In this document: in pieces, positions 30,260-38,612 of the stretch
Position numbering within the stretch: the stretch's first letter is position 1
Layout of the letters: each line of letters starts with the position of its first letter
From: Melioribacteraceae bacterium
Lineage (GTDB): Bacteria; Bacteroidota; Ignavibacteria; Ignavibacteriales; Melioribacteraceae
Length of the DNA: 64,000 nucleotides
Assembly: GCA_016927595.1 (NCBI GenBank)
Contig: JAFGMI010000013.1
Span: 62,001-126,000, forward strand
Direction of reading: 5' to 3'
Made by a program: the position numbers and the translations under genes
Notes under the pieces: model-generated
Told to the model about the DNA's origin: nothing
Seen by the model: only the letters and a program-made list of their open reading frames with translations
Databases searched by the model: none

Positions 30260-31164
30260 ATATTTCACAGATTCTGAAAAACTCCTATTATCTTATAAGA
30301 AGAAATTTATCCGTACTGGTTTTGTTCTGGGCTACAAATGCAGCCATGGCTTTTATCCTTTCTGTTGCAATTTACTCGCTGTTGATGGATAACCTTCAGC
30401 ATTCACTTTTAAGCGATCAGCTTGCTCTTCGATTCGATTATATGTGGTTTAATCAGTTCATGAATATTTATGACTCCACACTCTCACGATTACCATTAAT
30501 TACATATAGTGTAGTTGTTATTTACTGGATTATACAGACTTTCTATTTTGGAGGAATGGTCGCAGTTTTTAAAAATCCCGATAAAAACCATATATCAGAT
30601 TTTTTCTACGGCGGTGTGCGGTACTGGTTGAGGTTTATGAAAATACTTCTGATCTCTATTGTGTTTTTCGGATTAGCCTTTAAACTAAACGATCTTCTGG
30701 GTGATCTTTTTACAAATCTGTTCGGTAAAAATGATTATTATCTTACGGATTTTATCCTGAGGTCATTAAGATATATCCTTTTACTGATTTTTATTGGCAT
30801 AATTACAATAATTTCTGACTATGCGAAAATATCGCTCGCCGTGGATGAAAAGCAGAAGGCACTCGCTGCGGTAAAAAATTCGTTTGTTTTCATCAGGCAG
30901 AATTTTCAGGTCTCGGTCGGAACATTTTTAATAATTTCTGTCCTTGGCGCTGTTGGAGCCGTTATTTACAATATTATCGACACGTTTGTCCCCAGGGCAC
31001 CTTTTTACTATCTTATGCTAACCTTTATTCTTCAACAAATGTTGATTATCTTTCGGTTCATAATAAGAATGTTTTTCTGTGCTTCCGAAGTTATTATTTA
31101 CAATGATATAAATGCGGATTACGTGAAGCCTCTGGTTAAAGAATCAACAGTCGGAGTGAAATGA
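30256..31164 (+). CDS. Integral membrane protein of unknown function
   Basis: A 302-residue protein with about six membrane helices, with no recognised active-site motif. Helices are seen around residues 18-42, 78-100, 122-142, 168-190, 218-240 and 250-275. The general shape recalls DUF4013/GlpM-like or YesL-like multi-helix proteins, without a firm match. It shares ATGA with the M1-like gene upstream and ends just before def, so it belongs to an operon with the translation-start enzymes Def and Fmt. Confidence 0.75.
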   Translation: MNISQILKNSYYLIRRNLSVLVLFWATNAAMAFILSVAIYSLLMDNLQHSLLSDQLALRFDYMWFNQFMNIYDSTLSRLPLITYSVVVIYWIIQTFYFGGMVAVFKNPDKNHISDFFYGGVRYWLRFMKILLISIVFFGLAFKLNDLLGDLFTNLFGKNDYYLTDFILRSLRYILLLIFIGIITIISDYAKISLAVDEKQKALAAVKNSFVFIRQNFQVSVGTFLIISVLGAVGAVIYNIIDTFVPRAPFYYLMLTFILQQMLIIFRFIIRMFFCASEVIIYNDINADYVKPLVKESTVGVK

Positions 31165-31165
31165 T

Positions 31166-31711
31166 ATGGCGATTTTACCTATCACTGTTTATGGTGATAA
31201 AATTCTCAGGGAAAAGACAAAATCCGTCAAGCAGGTTGACGATGGGATAATCAAAAATATTAAGGATATGTTTGAAACAATGCGAAATGCGAGGGGTATT
31301 GGGCTTGCTGCAAATCAGGTGGGGCTTGACAAGTCAATATTTATAATTGATCTGTCTGAAATGGAAGACTACAGAGACATGAAGCCGATGGTTTTTATTA
31401 ATCCGGTAATAGAATCGCGTTCTGACGAACTTATAATCTTTGAAGAGGGATGTTTAAGCCTGCCCTTATTGAGAGCCGATGTAGTCCGTCCCGAAAGTCT
31501 GCAGATACGCTACATCGATACGGAAGAGAAGGAACAGGTGATGGAAGCTGACGACTGGCCTGCCCGGGTAATTCTCCACGAGTATGATCATCTTATAGGA
31601 AAACTTATTCCAGATCGTGTTGATGCAGATATTAAAAAAGAACTTAAAGAACAGCTCTCGGATATTAAAAGTCGTAAAGTCCAGGTAGATTACCCGATAA
31701 CCACACTATAA
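31166..31711 (+). CDS. def: Peptide deformylase Def
   Basis: A 181-residue metalloenzyme that removes the formyl group from new proteins. All three family motifs are present: GIGLAANQVG near residue 41, EEGCLSLP near 92 (metal Cys), and HEYDHL near 135 (two metal His and the catalytic Glu). It is followed 14 bases later by fmt, whose product adds the formyl group that Def removes; this pairing is common. Confidence 0.95.
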   Translation: MAILPITVYGDKILREKTKSVKQVDDGIIKNIKDMFETMRNARGIGLAANQVGLDKSIFIIDLSEMEDYRDMKPMVFINPVIESRSDELIIFEEGCLSLPLLRADVVRPESLQIRYIDTEEKEQVMEADDWPARVILHEYDHLIGKLIPDRVDADIKKELKEQLSDIKSRKVQVDYPITTL

Positions 31712-31725
31712 ATTCGAATACTATT

Positions 31726-32625
31726 ATGACCATTGTTTTTTTCGGAACTCCTGATTTTGCACTCCCCGTCTTAGGTGCAATATCAGAGAGCCGGCACAAT
31801 ATATCCGCAGTCGTAACCGCCCCGGATAAAGAGCGGGGCAGGGGGCAAAAGGTTTCGTATGCTCCCGTAAAAGAGTTCGCCCTCAGGAACGACATAAAAT
31901 GTCTTCAACCTGAAACTTTGAAAGATGTAAATTTTGTAAATGAACTCAGAAAAATTAACGCTGATCTTTTTGTAGTAGTAGCTTTCAGAATTCTTCCGCG
32001 TGAAGTGTATTCAATTCCGCCTTACGGATCATTTAATCTTCATGGCTCATTGCTGCCTAAATACAGGGGTGCCGCACCGATTCAATGGGCTTTGATTAAC
32101 GGCGACTCGGAGACTGGTGTTACTACATTCTTTCTTGAAGATAAAGTCGACACAGGTAGTATTATTTTAAAAAAATATCTGCTCATTGATGACAAAGACA
32201 ACTTCGGGACACTACACGACAAGATGGCTAAGCTGGGCGCGGAAGCAGTTGTTGAAACTATCGATATGATTGAGAATGGTAACGTCGAACTTCAGCCGCA
32301 GGACAACAGACTTGCGACGCCTGCTCCGAAAATCACAAAGGAAATGTGCAGTATCAACTGGAATAATCCGGCACAAAAAATTCATAATCTCGTCCGCGGA
32401 TTAACTCCGTTTCCCGGCGCTTACTTTGAGACTAAAGACAGCAGATATAAAGTATATTCAACAAGAGTAGTTGAGAATACAAATTCTAAACCTGGAAGTA
32501 TTAGTACTGAGAACGATAAGATTATTATTGGATGTGCTGAAAATGAACTCGAAATTCTTGAGATTCAACCCGAAGGTAGAAAACGGATGAGTTCTGCAGA
32601 ATTTCTCAGGGGATATAAACTGTAA
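31726..32625 (+). CDS. fmt: Methionyl-tRNA formyltransferase Fmt
   Basis: A 299-residue enzyme that formylates initiator Met-tRNA with 10-formyltetrahydrofolate. It starts MTIVFFGTPDFALPVL. The catalytic loop NLHGSLLPKYRGAAPIQWALINGD contains the Asn-His pair near residues 105-107, and GDSETGVTTFFLEDKVDTG contains the Asp. A C-terminal OB-fold tRNA domain (about residues 205-298) begins near ICSINWNNPAQKIHNLVRG. The protein is slightly shorter than E. coli Fmt (315), within the normal range. Confidence 0.95.
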   Translation: MTIVFFGTPDFALPVLGAISESRHNISAVVTAPDKERGRGQKVSYAPVKEFALRNDIKCLQPETLKDVNFVNELRKINADLFVVVAFRILPREVYSIPPYGSFNLHGSLLPKYRGAAPIQWALINGDSETGVTTFFLEDKVDTGSIILKKYLLIDDKDNFGTLHDKMAKLGAEAVVETIDMIENGNVELQPQDNRLATPAPKITKEMCSINWNNPAQKIHNLVRGLTPFPGAYFETKDSRYKVYSTRVVENTNSKPGSISTENDKIIIGCAENELEILEIQPEGRKRMSSAEFLRGYKL

Positions 32626-32928
32626 AAAGTAAAAAGAAAAAATAATTTTTAAATTTTATGCTGTAACAGATCAGAGGATTTTTATTAAGAGAATGAACTG
32701 ATTAAATAAACTTTTTATTTCACTCCATCCGGAATCTTTTTCATATTCAGTTCCAAGCTAATTGTACTGCGACCGACTGAATTAATCTTAATCAAATTTT
32801 AAATTCCTGCTTCGGCTACTTCCCGATAAATTTTTACAACTATCTACTTAATTCTTACTTCTTAATTCTATCTCCTTAACTCATTATTATTTATTTTAAT
32901 GTATCTGCAATAAAAAAATGAGGCAACA
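32626..32928. other. Intergenic stretch without a recognised gene
   Basis: These 303 AT-rich bases after fmt include pyrimidine-rich repeats of the form CTTAATTCT around 32850-32885. I see no coding frame, terminator or RNA gene. GAGG before the ATG at 32929 is the only clear signal. Confidence 0.4.
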
Positions 32929-34065
32929 ATGGGTTTCGCTACGGATGCAATTCATGCAGGTCAGTCGCCTGATTCAGCTACAGGTGCGGTTATGACACCG
33001 ATTTATATGACTTCTACATATGCACAGGATGAACTAGGTAAGCATAAAGGTTATGAATACGGGAGAACTCATAATCCGACGCGTGAAGCATTAGAAAAGA
33101 ATATCGCTGCTCTTGAAAGGGGAAAATACGGTATTGCTTTTGCCTCAGGTGTCGCTGCTATACAGGCATTACAGGGACTTGTAAAATCAGGCGATCACAT
33201 AATTGCATCTGATAATGTTTATGGTGGGACATACCGGCTGTTTGAAAAAATATGGCGCGATTACAATATTAACTTCAGCTGGATTGATATGAGTAATCCA
33301 GATAATATTATAAACGAGATAATAGCAGATACGCGACTTGTTTATATAGAGACTCCCACTAATCCTATGTTGAATTTAACCGATATAAAGCGCGTTTCGG
33401 AAATCGCAAAAAATGCCGGACTCTTTACGGTTGTCGATAATACGTTCATGACTCCTTATTTCCAGCGTCCACTTGAATTGGGTGCCGATATAGTTTTACA
33501 CAGTTCCACGAAGTACCTGAACGGACACAGCGATGTAATAGGCGGAATTATTGTAACCAGGAAGGAGGATATACACGAGAAAATAAGATTCATTCAAAAA
33601 GCAGCAGGTGCCGTTCCGTCGCCTTTCGACTGCTGGCTTACACTGCGAGCCACCAAGACTCTCGCAATAAGAATGAAACAGCATAATGAGAATGCTATGA
33701 AAATTGCAGGATATCTGCAGAATCAATCTTACGTTAAAAGTATTTACTATCCCGGATTAAAAACTCATCCTCATCACGAACTTGCATTGAAACAGATGAG
33801 CGGGTTCGGCGGCATCGTTTCAATTGACTTCGGAGATGCGGAACTCGCAGAAAAATTTCTTAGAAGCACGAAAGTATTTACACTTGCCGAAAGCCTGGGC
33901 GGAGTGGAAAGTCTGCTCTGCCATCCGGCTACAATGACCCACGCATCGGTCCCGAAAAGGGAACGTGAGAGGATGGGTATTACGGAATCGCTTGTCCGTC
34001 TGTCAGTAGGAATTGAAGATGTTGAGGATTTAATTGCAGATATCGAACAGGCGGTGAATTTGTAA
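32929..34065 (+). CDS. Cystathionine gamma-synthase / gamma-lyase-type PLP enzyme
   Basis: A 378-residue member of the Cys/Met metabolism PLP family. It opens GFATDAIHAGQSPDSATGAVMTPIY. EYGRTHNPTREALE is a cofactor-phosphate motif, and the PLP lysine is in SSTKYLNGHSD near residue 195. The C-terminal ESLGGVESLLCHPATMTHASVP is shared by gamma-synthases and lyases. Substrate choice (cystathionine synthesis, cleavage, or cysteine desulfuration) cannot be decided from motifs. As metX-metY already offers direct sulfhydrylation, a cystathionine gamma-lyase role in making cysteine is attractive but inferred. GAGG lies before the ATG. Confidence 0.88.
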   Translation: MGFATDAIHAGQSPDSATGAVMTPIYMTSTYAQDELGKHKGYEYGRTHNPTREALEKNIAALERGKYGIAFASGVAAIQALQGLVKSGDHIIASDNVYGGTYRLFEKIWRDYNINFSWIDMSNPDNIINEIIADTRLVYIETPTNPMLNLTDIKRVSEIAKNAGLFTVVDNTFMTPYFQRPLELGADIVLHSSTKYLNGHSDVIGGIIVTRKEDIHEKIRFIQKAAGAVPSPFDCWLTLRATKTLAIRMKQHNENAMKIAGYLQNQSYVKSIYYPGLKTHPHHELALKQMSGFGGIVSIDFGDAELAEKFLRSTKVFTLAESLGGVESLLCHPATMTHASVPKRERERMGITESLVRLSVGIEDVEDLIADIEQAVNL

Positions 34066-34077
34066 AGCGTTATTCTC

Positions 34078-34106
34078 GCTCACACTTCGACAAGCTCAGT
34101 GTGAGC
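34078..34106. repeat. Intergenic hairpin element, single-unit copy
   Basis: GCTCACACT (34078-34086) and AGTGTGAGC (34098-34106) are perfect inverted arms around the 11-base loop TCGACAAGCTC. It lies 12 bases after a stop codon without a T-run. Related copies with the same loop are at 38252-38294 and 41032-41107. Confidence 0.75.
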
Positions 34107-34153
34107 ATGTGCGATTTAAGCAGTTGGAATAAACATATAATGAAAACAGGAAT

Positions 34154-35002
34154 ATGAAAATGCAGTTTAGAAAAATAGTATTGGTGATCTTATTGTCCGG
34201 GTTATTTTCATGCAAATCTAATACTAACCAGAAAAATATGCTGGGCAGTTTTAATATTGGACAGGATTTATTCCTTGCACAATTTGACTGTAAAACCGAC
34301 ACGGACGATATTCATTCCGTAGCCGGCGTAGCAACCATGCTGAAAGATCGTAGATTCGCAAATGTTGATTACCATGCAGTTGCCGGCGCATACGGAATAC
34401 AGGAAGGACTATATGTACCTGCAAACGAAGTGTTTCAACTTGCATTCGGTAAACATTGGTCCGATGCACATTCGGACTATGAACAAGCTTTAAATGAAGT
34501 ATCAGGTATTGTCATCAACACCCTTGAACTCGGCGGCGACATATGGATAGCCGATGCGGGACAGTCGGACTTTTCAGCGTCGGTTATTAAAAATGTTAAG
34601 AGTAGACTCCCCGCGCTCGATACAAAAATTCATATTCATATCATACAGCACAGCGAGTGGAACGAGAATAGTACCGCACCGGAAAACCTTTCTTATGTTA
34701 AAGCTAATTCTGATTACAATAAAATTCCGGACGGTAACGTTATAGACAACGGTACGCCTGGTTTTTACACTGAAGAAGAAGTGAACTGGCAACAATTTAT
34801 TACAAATACCCAACTTGCAGAATTGTGGAATAAAGCAATTGAGACCGCACATAAATACAACGGGCAGGAAGGGCGACATAATAATCCCGCTATAGCAAGT
34901 GGCGGCATGGATTTTTCCGATGTGTCGGAAACATGCTGGATATTCGGTTTCGGTCATATTAAAAATGCTGAGGAGTTCTTTATTGAATTTGGAGAAGAAT
35001 AG
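34154..35002 (+). CDS. Putative lipoprotein with a nucleoside-hydrolase-like fold
   Basis: A 282-residue protein with a lipoprotein signal, LFSC at residues 17-20, so probably anchored in the envelope. After the linker, FLAQFDCKTDTDDIHSVAGVATML has the pattern of the acidic calcium-binding N-terminal motif of nucleoside hydrolases and DUF1593 proteins, DxDxDD followed by a helix. GGDIWIADAGQSDFSASV later in the protein fits a second strand-helix element of the same fold. An exact family is not recognised. A DUF1593 protein occurs 11 kb downstream, so two related folds are present in this accessory region. Confidence 0.7.
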   Translation: MKMQFRKIVLVILLSGLFSCKSNTNQKNMLGSFNIGQDLFLAQFDCKTDTDDIHSVAGVATMLKDRRFANVDYHAVAGAYGIQEGLYVPANEVFQLAFGKHWSDAHSDYEQALNEVSGIVINTLELGGDIWIADAGQSDFSASVIKNVKSRLPALDTKIHIHIIQHSEWNENSTAPENLSYVKANSDYNKIPDGNVIDNGTPGFYTEEEVNWQQFITNTQLAELWNKAIETAHKYNGQEGRHNNPAIASGGMDFSDVSETCWIFGFGHIKNAEEFFIEFGEE

Positions 35003-35262
35003 TGTTCAAAGTTTGGAAAGCGAAGGATAGAAAGACAATAAATATCGTATTTACGAAAATAAATTCCGGATAAAAGTATTTTTGTGAACCGTACTTTCGG
35101 TTGAGGAGCACAGCAACAAGTCAGTGACAGTAAACCTGCCTTACCGCCTGATAATAATATCGGGGTGTTATGGTAAATGTTGACGGACTGGATAAAAAAA
35201 GAGAGGATTAAAAGTTAATTATATTCCAATTATAATCTTTGCACCAATTAGCGGCTTATTTT

Positions 35263-37449
35263 ATGAAAAAATCGAAGCCCGATAAAAAATCAGGTCAAAC
35301 GAACAACCGATTGCAGAGTATTAGTCAAATACCTGGAAGCCGGCTATGGCTGTTTCGTTTAGTCGCATTAGTAGGAATTCCGATAATCTTTTTTTCTCTG
35401 CTCGAATTTTCATTGCGGTTAATTGATTTTGGCTATACTTCAGCAGCACTTATTAAAACCAATGGAAATGATACTGATTATGTTCGTGATAATTCGGCTT
35501 TCGCATACCGGTTTTTCCCCAGGCAGTTAGCCCCTGAATTTGTACCGCTTCGTTTTAAGGCTGACAAACCTGACGGTGTATTCCGTATTTTCATATTAGG
35601 AGGATCAGCTGCGCAGGGTATTCCGGATCCGGCATATTCTTTCGGGAGAATTCTTGACGTTATGCTGCAGGTTCGCTACCCTGATGAGCAGTTCGAAATT
35701 TTTTCACTCGCAATGACGGCAATCAATTCTCATGTCGTTTTGGAAATCGCAAAAGATTGTGCGGAATATGATCCAGATTTAATCGTTGTTTACATGGGAA
35801 ACAACGAAGTAATCGGACCCTACGGACCCGGTTCGGTGTTTTCTCCGATTATTTCAAACGGATTCCTGCTGGATCTCACGATCAGTCTAAAGACAACTAA
35901 AATCGCTCAGCTATTAACGCTTGGGATGGAAAAGCTTAACATACTCGGACCGCCTTATAAAAGGTGGAAAGGGATGGAGATGTTTCTGCAAAATCAGGTT
36001 CAAATAAACGATCCTATGCTTGAAGTTACATACCGAAATTTCAAAGATAATCTTGAAGAACTTAATCAGATAGCGTATGACAATAATATAAAAATCATCT
36101 ACAGTACTGTCGTTAGTAATCTGAAGGATAATCCACCGTTTAATTCTGTGCACAGTGAAGATTTACAGACATCAGATATGCAAAAATGGAACGATCTTTA
36201 TTTTTCAGGTTCGGCTTATGAGGAAGCAGGCGATTATAAATCAGCCATAGCAAAGTACCTTGAAGCGATGAAGATCGATAGTTTATACGCGGACCTTCAT
36301 TACAGGCTGGGAAAATGTTACTGGCATACCGGCAGCTTTGTGGAGGCAGGTGAAAGTTATAAACGAGCAAGGGAGTATGACAACAATCGGTTCCGGGCGG
36401 ATGACCGGATCAACGAAATAATACGAAACGCAGCGGCGGAGATAACGGGTACTACATTTCTGGCTGATGCCTTAGCAGCGATCGAACAGCAAAGTCCGTA
36501 TAGAATATCGGGTAAAGAATTTCTTCATGAACATGTTCACCTGAATTTTAAAGGTAATTATCAGATTGCATTAACGGTACTGAATGAACTCGAACAGATG
36601 GATTACGGCATTTTAAAAGATCAGAGACCGGAGAATACAGTTCAGATTAGCGACTCGCTCTGTGCTGCCCATCTGGCATATAATAATTACGAGCATCACA
36701 GAATCCGGGAGTCGGTTCTTAACGGGTTTATCAAAGAGCCTCCTTTTACAAATCAGCTATACCATTCAGAAACAGTGGAAAAACTGGAAAATGAGTTGGA
36801 CAGCCTCAGAAATGTTATTCAGGTTCTGGGCTTAAATGAAACAGAAAGTAATTTTGAGTTTGCACTTCGTGAAAGACCTTCAGACTGGCTGCTGCACAAT
36901 AAGTTTGCAGATTTCCTTGCCAGCGATGAAGTCCGAAAGTACAGGAAAGCGCTGGAACATTTTCAATTTGTACTTGAGCAAATTCCACATGATTACAACG
37001 CTTATGTAAAGCGTGGTGTAGTTTTAGGTAAACTCGGTCGTTTACAGGAATCGCTTGATGATTTTCAAAGGGCTTTAAAGATAAATCCTGCAATTGCCGG
37101 GGCTTATTTCAATTCCGGGTTGATTTACCAAAAGTTGAATAAAAATGAACTGGCAGTTGAGAGTTACGAAAAAGCAGTATATTATGAACCTGCGCATTCG
37201 AAAGCGTACAATAATTTAGCATTCATTTTCTCCCGGCAGGGAGATGTATCCAAAACCTTTGCTATTATCGAAGAGGGATTAATAAATTCACCTGACGATT
37301 TACTACTGAATTACAATAAGGCAATTTATTTGTATAAATTCGGAAGAAAACAGGAGGCGATAGAACAATTACGCCATACTGCACATTTTGCACCGGGTGA
37401 AATGATGATTCAAAATAAACTTAACGAATGGCTGAGAAAGGAGAATTAA
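35263..37449 (+). CDS. Membrane-anchored SGNH-like protein with TPR repeats
   Basis: A 728-residue protein with one N-terminal membrane helix (LWLFRLVALVGIPIIFFSLL). A SGNH/GDSL-hydrolase-like domain follows (about 70-440). Block I is FILGGSAAQG, block III is YMGNNEVIG, and a late HVHLNFKGNYQIA supplies the His region. This domain is interrupted near residues 300-380 by TPR-like helices (YEEAGDYKSAIAKYLEAMKID). A second TPR array fills about 540-720. The layout recalls cell-surface or exopolysaccharide acyl-modifying proteins. I place the start at ATG 35263; TTG at 35239 would add eight residues. Confidence 0.78.
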   Translation: MKKSKPDKKSGQTNNRLQSISQIPGSRLWLFRLVALVGIPIIFFSLLEFSLRLIDFGYTSAALIKTNGNDTDYVRDNSAFAYRFFPRQLAPEFVPLRFKADKPDGVFRIFILGGSAAQGIPDPAYSFGRILDVMLQVRYPDEQFEIFSLAMTAINSHVVLEIAKDCAEYDPDLIVVYMGNNEVIGPYGPGSVFSPIISNGFLLDLTISLKTTKIAQLLTLGMEKLNILGPPYKRWKGMEMFLQNQVQINDPMLEVTYRNFKDNLEELNQIAYDNNIKIIYSTVVSNLKDNPPFNSVHSEDLQTSDMQKWNDLYFSGSAYEEAGDYKSAIAKYLEAMKIDSLYADLHYRLGKCYWHTGSFVEAGESYKRAREYDNNRFRADDRINEIIRNAAAEITGTTFLADALAAIEQQSPYRISGKEFLHEHVHLNFKGNYQIALTVLNELEQMDYGILKDQRPENTVQISDSLCAAHLAYNNYEHHRIRESVLNGFIKEPPFTNQLYHSETVEKLENELDSLRNVIQVLGLNETESNFEFALRERPSDWLLHNKFADFLASDEVRKYRKALEHFQFVLEQIPHDYNAYVKRGVVLGKLGRLQESLDDFQRALKINPAIAGAYFNSGLIYQKLNKNELAVESYEKAVYYEPAHSKAYNNLAFIFSRQGDVSKTFAIIEEGLINSPDDLLLNYNKAIYLYKFGRKQEAIEQLRHTAHFAPGEMMIQNKLNEWLRKEN

Positions 37450-37493
37450 GCAATGGAATTATATAAAAAGTTATTATTCATTTTTATATCGAT

Positions 37494-37817
37494 ATGCGTA
37501 CAGTTGAGTTAATAACAATTTTAGCTACGTTCATCGCAGCAATTGTTTCTGCTCTTACTTCGATTGAGCAGCGCCTTATTAAGAAGTTCAGCAGAAAACC
37601 GGATAATCCTGAAAATGATCCGCTACCATCGCCGGAATTGCGTCCTCTGTCAAAATTGGTTTTCAGCCGCCTTAAAAAAAGTAATGTTCTTTTTAAAACA
37701 GAAACAGGTGAGTACTATTTCAATGAAAGCGCTTATCGCTCTTTTCGGAAAAAACGGGCTGCTGTTATTATTACTTTTATACTTGTTTCCATTTCACTGA
37801 TTTTTATATTTAACTGA
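37494..37817 (+). CDS. Small protein with two membrane segments
   Basis: A 107-residue frame starting 44 bases after the TPR protein. It has one hydrophobic segment at residues 3-22 (VELITILATFIAAIVSAL), a basic middle, and a second at 88-106 (AAVIITFILVSISLIFIF). I recognise no family. No clear ribosome site is visible. It may be a real small inner-membrane protein or a chance frame. Confidence 0.45.
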   Translation: MRTVELITILATFIAAIVSALTSIEQRLIKKFSRKPDNPENDPLPSPELRPLSKLVFSRLKKSNVLFKTETGEYYFNESAYRSFRKKRAAVIITFILVSISLIFIFN

Positions 37818-37959
37818 CCTATAAAATTCGCATAATGCTGTCTGACCTGCAGATAATATTTTTCACTTTCGAGGTAACTTTTCACGTTCTCATATATTTA
37901 AATATCATAAAGCAGTCCTGCCATGAATGAGAACAGTAAATATATCGTAGAGTCTGCCG

Positions 37960-38082
37960 ATGAAAAATTTCAAGTTATTATTCTGCATCTTTATATTCAT
38001 TCTTTTTTACATCTGTGAAGATGATGTTGACGAACCCGATTATTCCATCCGTAATCTTGGGAATTTTGAAGCAACTGGATGA
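37960..38082 (+). pseudogene. Truncated lipoprotein gene fragment
   Basis: ATG 37960 opens a 40-residue frame beginning MKNFKLLFCIFIFILFYICE, a lipoprotein signal with Cys near residue 19, then EDDVDEPDYSIRNLGNFEATG and a stop. Just after the stop, a shifted frame (from 38082) reads TPSTSLIDECCFAAIS and continues in plausible protein sequence to 38155. A frameshifted remnant of a small lipoprotein gene fits this, but a short intact lipoprotein is also possible. Confidence 0.35.
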
Positions 38083-38251
38083 CGCCATCGACCAGTCTGA
38101 TTGATGAATGCTGCTTTGCCGCTATATCGTTGATAGACTTATCCTATCTGCGTTGATAGCACTATTCAGTTTCCGCGCCTGATACTTTAAGACTACATTT
38201 AAAGTACTATTCAGACTAACCGGATAGATACATCAGGACGCACGAGACAGG

Positions 38252-38294
38252 GCTCACACTTCGACAAGCTCACACTTCGACAAGCTCAGTGTTT
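38252..38294. repeat. Intergenic hairpin element, two-unit copy
   Basis: The 16-base unit GCTCACACTTCGACAA occurs twice in tandem (38252-38283), followed by GCTCAGTGT. The final ACACT and AGTGT are inverted arms around the same TCGACAAGCTC loop seen at 34087-34097. The outer part of the right arm has diverged. Confidence 0.7.
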
Positions 38295-38612
38295 AGTATT
38301 CTTTGCTAATGATAATGAAACAATATTAATTATTAGTCCGGTCACGTGTTTTTTCGTCCAATGATAACAGGTATGATCATACAAATTGACCAATCCGCTA
38401 ATTCTAAAACCAGCTCTCCAGACAAAGAGTATTTTCTCACTTCCTGCTTTATCAGTTTTTATTTATTTTGAACCTCAGCCGGTTTAAAAAATTTTATGAA
38501 TCACTTTATCAGTTATTTAAATATTTATATATATTGAAATATTCTGAATGCCGCAGAATTGTGCAGTAGTTAAAAAATTATTATTTGTGTAATGACAGAA
38601 AGTGAGTGCAAC

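Larger units (their letters stand above)
37818..38612. other. Gene-poor stretch with remnants
   Basis: About 800 bases without an intact recognised gene. The stretch holds a short lipoprotein-like fragment at 37960-38082, an iterated hairpin element at 38252-38294, and otherwise AT-rich sequence leading to the CE15 gene. The leader of that gene has no clear promoter match. Confidence 0.5.

Noticed and set aside
35003-35262. Possible gene remnant before the SGNH/TPR gene
   Set aside because: Short frames exist, but none reads like protein for more than about 20 residues, so I see no support.
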